DNA of 11,935 nt from Sphingobacteriales bacterium (lineage in GTDB: Bacteria > Bacteroidota > Bacteroidia > Sphingobacteriales > Sphingobacteriaceae), in contig JAGVEE010000390.1 in the NCBI GenBank assembly GCA_020058405.1, positions 1 to 11,935 of the forward strand, in the 5' to 3' direction. Position numbers and translations under genes: made by a program. Under the pieces are notes generated by a model. It worked only from the letters and a program-made list of their open reading frames with translations. It made no database searches and was not told where the DNA came from. Below, one piece after another: positions 1 to 7,254 of the stretch; position 1 is the first letter of the stretch; the number at the start of each line of letters is the position of its first letter.

Positions 1-392
1 AAGATGGAGATCAGTTTTTGAGTTTAATACAATTGGGTTTACAAACGCATGATGAGTTTCCATTTGAATGGGGAGAGCTTAAGGCAAAACAACTCAAAGA
101 ACTTACCACTTTAGCTTCTTTAAAGCAAGTGAGAGCAATTACTGTAAATAGGGTGCACGGTAACGAAGAGAGCATAATGAAAACCAAAATGCAATTTAGC
201 CCGCAAATAGAAAGCATGGAAGGTGCTGCCGTATTTTATGTTTGCTTAAAAACAAATACCAATTGCATTCAAATAAGAACTATTTCTAATTATGTTGAGC
301 GCAGAAATAAAAACAACTGGAACATTCCTTTAGCCTTAAACAATCTGCAAAATATTACCGTAAATCTTTTAAAAGAACTACTTAACACCTAA
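1..392 (+). CDS. mqnB: Futalosine hydrolase, C-terminal part (5' end outside window)
   Basis: Futalosine hydrolase removes hypoxanthine from futalosine in the futalosine pathway of menaquinone synthesis; it is a cytoplasmic enzyme of the nucleoside phosphorylase/MTA-SAH nucleosidase fold. The frame is open from base 3 to a TAA at 390-392, so about 129 C-terminal codons are present out of the roughly 200-230 usual for the family. The first TTG (18-20) is an internal Leu, because codons before it read on as coding (DGDQF). Seen in sequence: the ESMEGAA segment around bases 210-230, which carries the Met-Glu pair that binds the ribose in this fold, and the downstream RTISNYVERR...W segment typical of MqnB rather than of MTA/SAH nucleosidase. 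The last 15 bases overlap the 3' end of the opposite-strand gene. Function is inferred from these motifs; confidence is good despite truncation. Confidence 0.85.
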   Translation, partial: DGDQFLSLIQLGLQTHDEFPFEWGELKAKQLKELTTLASLKQVRAITVNRVHGNEESIMKTKMQFSPQIESMEGAAVFYVCLKTNTNCIQIRTISNYVERRNKNNWNIPLALNNLQNITVNLLKELLNT

Positions 393-1124
393 TGATATTC
401 CTACGCTTATTCTGTTTAGGTTGATTCTATCATTCCCAACCAAACTTGCTTTTTCTTCATTAAAGCCATCGGAAGTTACAATATCATCAATCAACACATT
501 TCTGTATTTTAAATTCAAGCCTAATTTTAAATAATTATTTACATAGAATTCATTAGAGATCCCACATTGATAACCATAATTTTTACCAGCTATTTCATAA
601 TTAATTCTATTGAAAGAATAAGGGTTTATATAACTAGTATAATCTATACCAGCACTCAATACAATTGAATATATGTGTTGTATAATGGGTGTTTTTACAT
701 AAATAGTAGGTGATATGTTATGCATTATAACATCATGCCTATATATACTATAATTCGGAAAAATATTTGTACCAATATCCACTACGCCATCATACCCTTT
801 TTTACTGTAATACTCGTAACCAATTCCTAACCCAATTCTATCTTTAAAATATACCAAAGCTTCTGCCTGCAAAGTATGTGCTGCCCTTACACTGTTTATA
901 TAATCTCTAATATTTACAATACCATACGTATCATAATACCGAGTTAAGGTGGTATAGTTTACTCCTATGTTTACATTATAACTAAACAGTTTTGCTTTAG
1001 GAATTGTAATTGGCTTAGAATTATTTATAAAAGATTTTGAATTAGCACTTACTATATTCACAATGAATATGAATACAAATAATAATATGCTTTTACGAGT
1101 AAAAAGAGGGTTAGTTGGATTCAT
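378..1124 (-). CDS. Putative outer-membrane beta-barrel protein, function unknown
   Basis: A 248-residue exported protein. Residues 1-28 look like a signal peptide: Lys/Arg near residue 10, a hydrophobic run ILLFVFIFIVNIV, then a likely cut after VSA. The mature part is rich in Tyr, Asn and alternating hydrophobic residues (for example YNVNIGVNYTTL, RIGLGIGYEYYSKKGY, YLKLGLNLKYRN), and the end ISVGISLGVK looks like a last transmembrane beta strand. This resembles the small 8- to 10-strand outer-membrane barrels common in Bacteroidota, but I recognise no specific family or ligand. The ATG at 1122-1124 is the start that leaves the signal peptide intact. The TAG stop (378-380) lies inside the opposite-strand mqnB gene. 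A gap of 159 bases separates it from the upstream permease gene, so it probably has its own promoter; an imperfect -7-like TATTCTTTG lies on this strand upstream of the start. Confidence 0.7.
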   Translation of the reverse strand: MNPTNPLFTRKSILLFVFIFIVNIVSANSKSFINNSKPITIPKAKLFSYNVNIGVNYTTLTRYYDTYGIVNIRDYINSVRAAHTLQAEALVYFKDRIGLGIGYEYYSKKGYDGVVDIGTNIFPNYSIYRHDVIMHNISPTIYVKTPIIQHIYSIVLSAGIDYTSYINPYSFNRINYEIAGKNYGYQCGISNEFYVNNYLKLGLNLKYRNVLIDDIVTSDGFNEEKASLVGNDRINLNRISVGISLGVK

Positions 1125-1283
1125 CTTTGAACGTTTTAATAAACATCTTCAAAGAATATGCCGTGACTAATTAGTAATATTTAAGTTTTGAAGTTGACGA
1201 CTAGTACTGAAAAAAAAATTGTCAAGTATTAAATTTTTGTAAAATCAATTCTTAAAAAAGTACATTTTTTCTTTTTATTGGAA

Positions 1284-2522
1284 TTATGAAATACTTTCTT
1301 TTATAGATTCTCCAGCTCTTTTACTTTGTGCAGAAGTTAGCCAACCTGTAATTATACTCAATACCATTACCGTTCCGAAAACCAAAAAGTAATCGCTGTA
1401 AATCATTTTTACAGGATACTTCTGTATTAAAAATTGCTCCGAACCTCCAATTGTTACTAAGCCAAATTTATCTTGTAAGTATACAAATACTCCTCCAATT
1501 ATTAATCCAATTACCAAGCCAATAAAAGAAATCAACAAACTCTGTATAAAATAAATTTGCCTAATCGTGTATTGGTTCATACCCATTGCTCGTAACAATG
1601 CAATGTCTTTTTTCTTGTCAATAATTAACATCGTAACCGCGCCAATAATATTACAAATCGCAACTGTTAATATTAGCGTTAATATCAAATAAACCGCCCA
1701 ACGCTCAGTATTTAGTACTTTGTATAGCGTTTCGTTTAATTCGTATCTATTTTTTATAACAAATTCTGATGGCAATTTATCGCTCAATATTTCTTGTAAT
1801 TGAAACATTTCTTTTTCAGATTGGCAATAAATCTCTAAGCCATTTATCGAATCTTTCTTTTCAAATAAATCTTGAGAAAAATGTAGAGAAGTAAAAATAT
1901 AGCGTTCGTCTAAATTCTGTTGAACACTAAATATTCCTGCCGGGAAAAAATATTTTTGTTTGATGGATGAACTAGGATCTAAACTTTGTGTGTTGATGTT
2001 AGATTTTGGTGCAAACACATCTACATGTTCTATGGTTTGACTAACATCTATGCCTAAGGCATCCGAAATCCCTTTGCCCATTACGGCATATTCTGCAATA
2101 CTATCTTCAAAGAAAAAATCACCCGCAATTAAACTAGAGTCGATGCCTTTTAATGTTAAGAAATTTGTTGATACACCTTTTACTATACTATAATAGGGAG
2201 TGTTGTTGTATTTTAATAATGCTTGGTCTTCAACTGCATTTACCAAGGTATAAACCGTAGTATCTACTTTATTTTTTATAGTGTTTAGTTTGTTCGGATG
2301 AAAATAAGAATCATCCATTTTCATTATTTTTAAGTCGGGACTTAATTTCTGATAATAAATTAAATTAAGTTCTTCGAATCCATTAAAAACAGAAAGTATA
2401 ATAAATAAAGCAGCTGAGCCTATGCAAACTCCAATAACAGAAATAAAGGAGATGATGTTAATCGCTTGAGTCGATTTTTTCGAGAATAAATATCGTTTTG
2501 CGAAAAAGTAGGCTAAATTCAT
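1284..2522 (-). CDS. LolC/LolE-like ABC transporter permease (FtsX/MacB superfamily)
   Basis: A 412-residue inner-membrane permease, the usual size for LolC/LolE. Topology seen: a short N-terminal cytoplasmic stretch (ending near KKSTQ), a first membrane helix at about residues 22-48, a large periplasmic domain at about 50-270, then an FtsX-type core with helices at about 276-300, 325-350 and 375-398. The cytoplasmic LLRAMGMN segment (309-316) corresponds to the coupling helix that contacts the ATPase in this superfamily. The N-terminal pattern AKRYLFSKK and the VFNGFEE after helix 1 are typical of lipoprotein-release permeases. In E. coli LolCDE extracts lipoproteins from the inner membrane; many Bacteroidota carry one or more such permeases with the LolD-type ATPase elsewhere, and no ATPase gene is in this window. 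Its start lies 3 bases after the stop of the hydrolase gene, so the two are probably co-transcribed. Substrate is inferred only from family. Confidence 0.85.
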   Translation of the reverse strand: MNLAYFFAKRYLFSKKSTQAINIISFISVIGVCIGSAALFIILSVFNGFEELNLIYYQKLSPDLKIMKMDDSYFHPNKLNTIKNKVDTTVYTLVNAVEDQALLKYNNTPYYSIVKGVSTNFLTLKGIDSSLIAGDFFFEDSIAEYAVMGKGISDALGIDVSQTIEHVDVFAPKSNINTQSLDPSSSIKQKYFFPAGIFSVQQNLDERYIFTSLHFSQDLFEKKDSINGLEIYCQSEKEMFQLQEILSDKLPSEFVIKNRYELNETLYKVLNTERWAVYLILTLILTVAICNIIGAVTMLIIDKKKDIALLRAMGMNQYTIRQIYFIQSLLISFIGLVIGLIIGGVFVYLQDKFGLVTIGGSEQFLIQKYPVKMIYSDYFLVFGTVMVLSIITGWLTSAQSKRAGESIKESIS

Positions 2523-2525
2523 TTA

Positions 2526-3167
2526 TTACATATTTACAAAAGGGTTATACACTTTCTCAGCACCAATAGTAGTTTGTGGTCCATGTCCAGAGAAAATAAC
2601 CGTATCATCAGGTAAGGTATATAATTTATTTTTAATTGATCGGAGTAAGGTACCGTGGTCGCCACCAGGTAAATCTGTTCTGCCAATGCTTCTGTAAAAC
2701 AACACATCACCAGAAATTGCAAAGCCCTGTTTCTCACAATAAAATACTACCGATCCGGGGCTATGTCCAGGGCAAAATAACACTTTAAGTTCATCTTCTC
2801 CGAACTGTATAACTTCTTCATCCTTTAGTAAATCAAAAGGTTCCGGACCTTCTTCATACATAAAGCCGTAATTAGGTGCATATACTTTTACTGCTCTAAA
2901 CACTTCCATTTCTGAGGCATGTAACCTTGTAGTTAAATTATACGTTTTGTTTACAAAAGAATAACCTAAAACATGGTCGATATGTGCGTGTGTGTTCAAC
3001 AATAGCGTTAATTGTATGTTATTATCTGTAATAAATGATGTTAACTCTTGTTCTTCTTGTGCATTAGAACAGCCCGAATCTATAAGAATTCCCTCGTTTT
3101 GTTCGTTTACTAACAAATACGTGTTTTCTTGAAATGGGTTAAAACTGAATGTCTTTATTTTAAACAT
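2526..3167 (-). CDS. MBL-fold metallo-hydrolase (glyoxalase II-like)
   Basis: A 213-residue cytoplasmic metallo-beta-lactamase-fold hydrolase. Metal ligands are all visible: the THAHIDH motif at residues 59-65 (His60, His62, Asp64, His65), His135 in CPGHSPGS, Asp154 in ISGDVLF, and His195 in FSGHGPQT. The GRTDLPGGD segment (162-170) is typical of the short glyoxalase II-like group, which includes hydroxyacylglutathione hydrolases and thioesterase-type enzymes; the long C-terminal glutathione-binding domain of true GloB is absent, so the substrate is unknown. I chose the ATG at 3165-3167 (MFKIKTF) rather than the in-frame ATG at 3192-3194, because the extra nine residues (MCKFLSFLF) are not family-like and homologues usually begin one short strand before NPFQENTY. 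The gene lies directly upstream of the LolC/E-like permease with a 3-base gap, suggesting one transcript, and is divergent from the large propeller-barrel gene. Confidence 0.88.
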   Translation of the reverse strand: MFKIKTFSFNPFQENTYLLVNEQNEGILIDSGCSNAQEEQELTSFITDNNIQLTLLLNTHAHIDHVLGYSFVNKTYNLTTRLHASEMEVFRAVKVYAPNYGFMYEEGPEPFDLLKDEEVIQFGEDELKVLFCPGHSPGSVVFYCEKQGFAISGDVLFYRSIGRTDLPGGDHGTLLRSIKNKLYTLPDDTVIFSGHGPQTTIGAEKVYNPFVNM

Positions 3168-3248
3168 AAACAAAAATGATAAAAATTTACACATCTAAGG
3201 CAATGCTCTCAATTATTTCCTTAAATTTAATGTTCTGATTTTTGGATC

Positions 3249-6200
3249 GTGAGAACTAATTGTTTTAAATATTCTGTGTTCGTAATAGCTGTGCTACTTT
3301 ATTTTATAGCGCCTAATAAGTTGTTTGCACAATCTCAAGGTACTCAAACAGATTTTGGTAAAAACAGAGTTCAATACAAAGATTTTCAATGGTTCTATTA
3401 TCGCTCCCCTCATTTTGATACCTATTATTATAAAGATGGTAAAGAGCTTGCTGCCATGGTGGGTAAAATTGCAGAGCAGAATTTACGTCAAATAGAAGAT
3501 CTACTCGATTATAAATTAGAGGGAAGAATTAAAATTTTATCCTACAATAAATTCACCGATTTAAAACAAACCAATTTAGGTTTAATAACTGATCAACAAC
3601 AAAATACTGGTGGACTCACACAAATAGTTGGCAATAAATTGTTTGTTTATTTTGATGGAAATACAATTGACCTTCAAAAGCAAATTCGGAAAGGGATTGC
3701 TCAAATATTAATTTCAGATTTATTGTACGGTGGTAATATTCAAGAAAAAGTTTCGAACTCCACTTTACTTACTTTACCAGATTGGTATTTGCCTGGCTTA
3801 ACTTCTTTTTTGGCGGAAGAGTGGAACATTCAAATTGAAAACGAATTAAAAGACGGTATTGTTGAAGGACGTTATAAAAAATTTAATCGCATACCTGAGA
3901 GAGATGCTGCTGCAGTTGGACATTCTATATGGAAATACGTAGTAGATAATTTTGGGGCTGCATCCATTTCAAATATTGTTTACATGACACGCGTAAACAG
4001 AAATGCAGAAAATGGTTTTAGTTATATAATTGGCTTAGACTTTAAAGAGCTTGGTCCGCTGTGGTTAGACTATTACACGAAGCTTTTTAAAAACGATGAT
4101 GTAAATAAAGAAAAAAACGACCCTCGAGAGCGATTTGTTCATAAAAATAAAAAACGATTTAAGAAACTAAATTATGTACAATTTAAAGTTTCACCAGATG
4201 GTAAATCGTATGCCTATGTGGTAAACCGAGAAGGGAAGTATTCGGTTTATATTTATGATTTAGTTACGAATAAAACAAAGTGTGTTTTTAAAACAGGGAT
4301 GAAATCTGTAGCTTTCTTACAACAAGCGAGCACTCCAATTATTACTTGGCACCCTAGTAGTTTCTTATTAGCCATTGCATTTGAAAAAAGAAGTATGCCA
4401 TTTGTTCAAATTGTAAATTTAAGAGATAAAAAAGAATCGATTACGGTAAACATGTACAAGTACGAAAAAATACTCGACTTCGATTATGCTAAAGACGGAC
4501 GAAAATGGGTATTGTCTGCTTTGCGAAATGGCCAGTCGGATATATATGTTTACGATATTCCATCTCGTAGAGATGAACAAATTACTAACGATTGGTACGA
4601 CGATTTAACTCCTCGTTTTTTAGAAAAATCAGACAATATTATTTTTAGTTCGAATAGGCAAGAGGATAGTTTGAACAATGTATTGTATTCTAAATTTCCG
4701 AATATAAATTCTTATGATTTGTTTCTTTACAATTATGAGCAACGTAACCCAGTGCTTACTAGGGTTACCAATACACCATTTGTAAATGAACTCAACCCCA
4801 TTAGAATAGATACTATGCAAATGGCTTATTTAAGTGATGAGTCTGGTATTATAAATAGAAACATATTAACCTTTGACAGTGTTGCTCTTTATAGTTTTGA
4901 CACCACTATTTATTGGTACGATACTACTATTACGGTTTATAAAGATACTTTTACAACACACCAAGCAAGTAACTATTCTAGAAATATTATAGACCACGAT
5001 CAATCGCGAAGAACCAGAAGATTTTCTGAAATAATTTCTAAAAATGGGCAATGGCAAATTTTTGTGAAGCCAATAAATAAATCAAATGCCGATACAACAT
5101 ATACCAGTATAACACCTTTTGCACTTAAACAACAAAAGGCATACGCACAAAAAATTGCAAACATAGAATTTAAAAGACAACAAGATTCGATTAGCCATGC
5201 AGATTCTGTAAGAATGATTGCGATTACAGATTCTCTTATTAAACTTGGTACAAACAAGTTGGATTCTGGAAGTTATACTCCCAGTATATTTGATACGTAT
5301 TATTTTCAATCAGAATTTCCTCGTAAAAAATCTGAACAAACCATTCCTGTAACTCAAAAAACAGCCGATGGTTTTCAAATCGTTTACATCAAAAAAGATA
5401 AAAAAGCTGAACAATTACAAAAAGCAAATGTGCTAAGATTAGAAGATTATTTTAAAAAATCGTCGCCCAAACCATATACTCCAGAAATATCAACTAACTA
5501 TGTAGTAAGTCAAATAGATAACAGTTCACTTACTAATACTTACCAACAGTTTACAGGTGTTGGACCCATATTTATTAATGCAAATGTAAACGCTTTAATA
5601 AAATTGGGTACAGCAGATTTAATGGAAGACTATAGAATTACTGGGGGTTTCAGACTTGCGGGTAATTTAACAATACCAGAATATTATTTGAGTTACGAGA
5701 ATTTAAAGAAGAGGTTAGACAAACAATTTATTTTTTACAAACAAGGTGGAAATAGTTTCTTCGGATTTAACGCGGTAAAAACAAATAGTTATGAGTTTAG
5801 GTTTGTAGCTAAATATCCATTTAACGAACACAGTGCATTAAGGGGTTCTGTGTTATATAGAAGAGATGAACTCATTTTACTTTCTACAGATAGTTTTAGT
5901 ATAAATGTTCCTAATTTTTATGCTGATAATTTTGCGTACAGATTAGAGTATGTGTACGACAATACAATTAGTAAGGGTCTAAATTTATTTAACGGAACAC
6001 GTTATAAAATATATTTTGAACACTTTAAAGAGTTTGGACAGAACAATGAAAACTTTGGCGAATTACTTAGATCTTTAGGTGGCCCATCACAAAACATGGT
6101 AAACATTGGATTCGATTACAGACGTTACGAAAAAATCCACCGTCAAATTATATTTGCAGGAAGAGTAGCAGGTTCTTCTTCATTGGCAAAGCAGAAAGTT

Positions 6201-6701
6201 ATGTATTATTTAGGAGGAGTTGATGGTTGGTTTATTCCAAGATTTAACAACGATATACAAATTGATCAAACGCGAGAATATAAGTATCAAGCCTTGGCTA
6301 CTAACATGCGTGGCTTTACACAAAACATTAGAAATGGTAATAATTTTTTAGTGGTGAATACAGAAATACGATTCCCAGTGTTTTCTTATTTTTTAAACAG
6401 GCCTATAAAATCTGATTTCGTAAAAAACTTCCAATTAATGCCATTTGCAGATGTTGGTGCGGCATGGTTAGGTTCGGAAATGTTTAGCGATGAAAACAGG
6501 TTTAATAGAATTGAAGTGCAAGGCGATCCGGTTTCAGTAACAGCAATACAATCTAAGTACCCAATTGTAGGTGGTTATGGCTGGGGTGCAAGATCTAGGC
6601 TTCTAGGTTATTTCGTACGATTCGACATGGCATGGGGAGTTCAAAACAACATGGTTGCCGAAAAACCAGTTTACTATGTTTCCTTAAGTTTAGATTTTTA
6701 A
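3249..6701 (+). CDS. Exported TolB-like propeller protein with degenerate peptidase-MA-like domain and BamA-like C-terminal barrel
   Basis: A 1150-residue envelope protein. A signal peptide (residues 1-28: KYSVFVIAVLLYFIA, then LFAQ) is followed by a peptidase-MA-like domain at about 45-285 (SPHFDTYYY, ending near LGPLWLDYY). Where that family carries HExxH this protein reads KGIAQ (148-152), although the following LPDWYLPGLTSFLAE (176-190) is kept, so it is probably not a peptidase. Residues of about 305-600 form PD40/TolB-like propeller repeats (VSPDGKSYAYVV, DIYVYDIPSRRDEQITND). A long Thr/Asp-rich and then charged linker follows, at about 540-760. From about 770 the sequence looks like an Omp85/BamA-type barrel and ends in YVSLSLDF with a terminal Phe, as outer-membrane barrels do. 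The start is GTG at 3249: an in-frame stop lies at 3228-3230, no ATG intervenes, and this start gives a complete signal peptide. Role unknown; an envelope-assembly or surface function is inference. It is sometimes annotated as 'translocation protein TolB' in Bacteroidota, but it is not orthologous to the small periplasmic TolB. Confidence 0.82.
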   Translation: MRTNCFKYSVFVIAVLLYFIAPNKLFAQSQGTQTDFGKNRVQYKDFQWFYYRSPHFDTYYYKDGKELAAMVGKIAEQNLRQIEDLLDYKLEGRIKILSYNKFTDLKQTNLGLITDQQQNTGGLTQIVGNKLFVYFDGNTIDLQKQIRKGIAQILISDLLYGGNIQEKVSNSTLLTLPDWYLPGLTSFLAEEWNIQIENELKDGIVEGRYKKFNRIPERDAAAVGHSIWKYVVDNFGAASISNIVYMTRVNRNAENGFSYIIGLDFKELGPLWLDYYTKLFKNDDVNKEKNDPRERFVHKNKKRFKKLNYVQFKVSPDGKSYAYVVNREGKYSVYIYDLVTNKTKCVFKTGMKSVAFLQQASTPIITWHPSSFLLAIAFEKRSMPFVQIVNLRDKKESITVNMYKYEKILDFDYAKDGRKWVLSALRNGQSDIYVYDIPSRRDEQITNDWYDDLTPRFLEKSDNIIFSSNRQEDSLNNVLYSKFPNINSYDLFLYNYEQRNPVLTRVTNTPFVNELNPIRIDTMQMAYLSDESGIINRNILTFDSVALYSFDTTIYWYDTTITVYKDTFTTHQASNYSRNIIDHDQSRRTRRFSEIISKNGQWQIFVKPINKSNADTTYTSITPFALKQQKAYAQKIANIEFKRQQDSISHADSVRMIAITDSLIKLGTNKLDSGSYTPSIFDTYYFQSEFPRKKSEQTIPVTQKTADGFQIVYIKKDKKAEQLQKANVLRLEDYFKKSSPKPYTPEISTNYVVSQIDNSSLTNTYQQFTGVGPIFINANVNALIKLGTADLMEDYRITGGFRLAGNLTIPEYYLSYENLKKRLDKQFIFYKQGGNSFFGFNAVKTNSYEFRFVAKYPFNEHSALRGSVLYRRDELILLSTDSFSINVPNFYADNFAYRLEYVYDNTISKGLNLFNGTRYKIYFEHFKEFGQNNENFGELLRSLGGPSQNMVNIGFDYRRYEKIHRQIIFAGRVAGSSSLAKQKVMYYLGGVDGWFIPRFNNDIQIDQTREYKYQALATNMRGFTQNIRNGNNFLVVNTEIRFPVFSYFLNRPIKSDFVKNFQLMPFADVGAAWLGSEMFSDENRFNRIEVQGDPVSVTAIQSKYPIVGGYGWGARSRLLGYFVRFDMAWGVQNNMVAEKPVYYVSLSLDF

Positions 6702-6714
6702 TTTCAAATTTTAC

Positions 6715-6745
6715 TTGACAAATGGTAGTATTATTACTACCTTTA
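6715..6745 (+). promoter_or_regulatory. Candidate promoter for the hicA-remnant/hicB transcript
   Basis: TTGACA at 6715-6720 is followed after 17 bases by TACCTTTA at 6738-6745. Read as a Bacteroidota promoter this is a -33 TTG and a -7 TAnnTTTG box with one mismatch, 20 bases apart. A transcript would start near 6752, about 100 bases before the hicB start. It lies 13 bases after the stop of the large upstream gene. Prediction by eye only. Confidence 0.45.
6724..6741. promoter_or_regulatory. 18-bp inverted repeat, probable HicB operator (or weak terminator)
   Basis: GGTAGTA (6724-6730) and TACTACC (6735-6741) are perfect 7-base inverted arms around TTAT; 16 of 18 positions are symmetric. The repeat sits between the -33-like and -7-like elements, the place where an autoregulating antitoxin with a DNA-binding domain, such as the HicB encoded downstream, would block transcription. 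An alternative is that the hairpin plus the T-rich tract TTTATTTT is a weak intrinsic terminator for the upstream gene, which stops at 6701. The two readings are not exclusive. Confidence 0.5.
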
Positions 6746-6751
6746 TTTTGA

Positions 6752-6850
6752 GGGAATGGGTTAAAATATCCTGTTCCATACCATGGTTCCAAAGAAGTAC
6801 CTGAAGGCTTAAGAAAAAAAATGATTAAAGATATGGGCTTAATTATTTGA
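6752..6850 (+). pseudogene. hicA: 3' remnant of a hicA toxin gene
   Basis: The frame starting at 6752, directly after an in-frame TGA (6749-6751), reads GNGLKYPVPYHGSKEVPEGL and continues RKKMIKDMGLII to TGA at 6848-6850. The PVPYHGSKEVPEG...KDMGL portion matches the C-terminal end of HicA, a small (about 60-residue) double-stranded-RNA-binding-fold mRNA interferase, in which this is the last strand and helix (consensus-like VPxHgsKElxkGtlxxIlkxxGL). The N-terminal half, which holds the first helix and the GSHxxxxHP segment with the catalytic His, is absent. I read all three frames of 6702-6752 and none supplies it, so this is not a simple frameshift. It ends one base before the ATG of hicB, the normal HicAB order. 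The remnant has no plausible start codon for a working toxin, and is best read as the leftover of a deletion. Confidence 0.72.
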
Positions 6851-6851
6851 T

Positions 6852-7247
6852 ATGAAAAAATTGAATATAATTATAGAAAGAGGAATAGATGTGTATGCAG
6901 CATATTCTGATAAGTTTGCAGGGCTCTATGCTTCTGGAGATAGTGTAGAGGAAGTAAAAAAGAGTATTGAAAAATCAATTAAATTATATGTAAAATATAA
7001 CGATGATAAAATAGCTAATTATTTAAAATCTGATTATATAATAGAATATACTTTTGATTTAGAAAGTTTTTTTAATTACTACAATGGAGTATTTACAAAA
7101 TCTGGTTTAGAAAAAATTACAGGAATTAATCAAAAACAAATTCAACACTATGCTTCCGGATTAAAAAAACCAAGATTAATTCAACGTAAAAAAATAGAAC
7201 AAGCATTGCATAAACTTGGAGATGAATTAAAATCTATTAGCTTTTAA
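6852..7247 (+). CDS. hicB: HicB-family antitoxin, apparently without an intact toxin
   Basis: A 131-residue protein with two parts. Residues 1-50 are a HicB-type partly degraded RNase H fold: NIIIERGIDVYAAYSDKFAG and then LYASGDSVEEVKKSIEKSI, matching the usual pattern of strand, loop, GDT/S-x-EE and amphipathic helix that binds and neutralises HicA. Residues of about 80-128 form a helix-turn-helix DNA-binding domain (SGLEKITGINQKQIQHYASG, then LKKPRLIQRKKIEQALHKLG), as in HicB proteins that repress their own promoter. The ATG at 6852 lies one base after the TGA of the hicA remnant, consistent with former translational coupling. The frame is intact with no disrupting change. Because the toxin gene is truncated, the protein may now serve only as an autorepressor, may counter HicA toxins from other loci, or may be decaying. 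It converges on the transporter gene with a 7-base gap. Confidence 0.85.
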   Translation: MKKLNIIIERGIDVYAAYSDKFAGLYASGDSVEEVKKSIEKSIKLYVKYNDDKIANYLKSDYIIEYTFDLESFFNYYNGVFTKSGLEKITGINQKQIQHYASGLKKPRLIQRKKIEQALHKLGDELKSISF

Positions 7248-7254
7248 TTAAATA

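Noticed and set aside
1166..1175. ACTAATTAGT palindrome in the gap before the beta-barrel gene
   Set aside because: A 10-base AT-rich palindrome is weak evidence for an operator and no regulator gene is adjacent.
1254..1270. A6-GTACA-T6 hairpin downstream of the permease gene, considered as a terminator
   Set aside because: The stem contains only A-T pairs and would be very unstable; such tracts are expected by chance in this AT-rich DNA.
4629..5309. Several minus-strand open frames of 63-85 codons within the large propeller-barrel gene
   Set aside because: All are antisense to an intact coding frame, overlap one another and lack family-like sequence.
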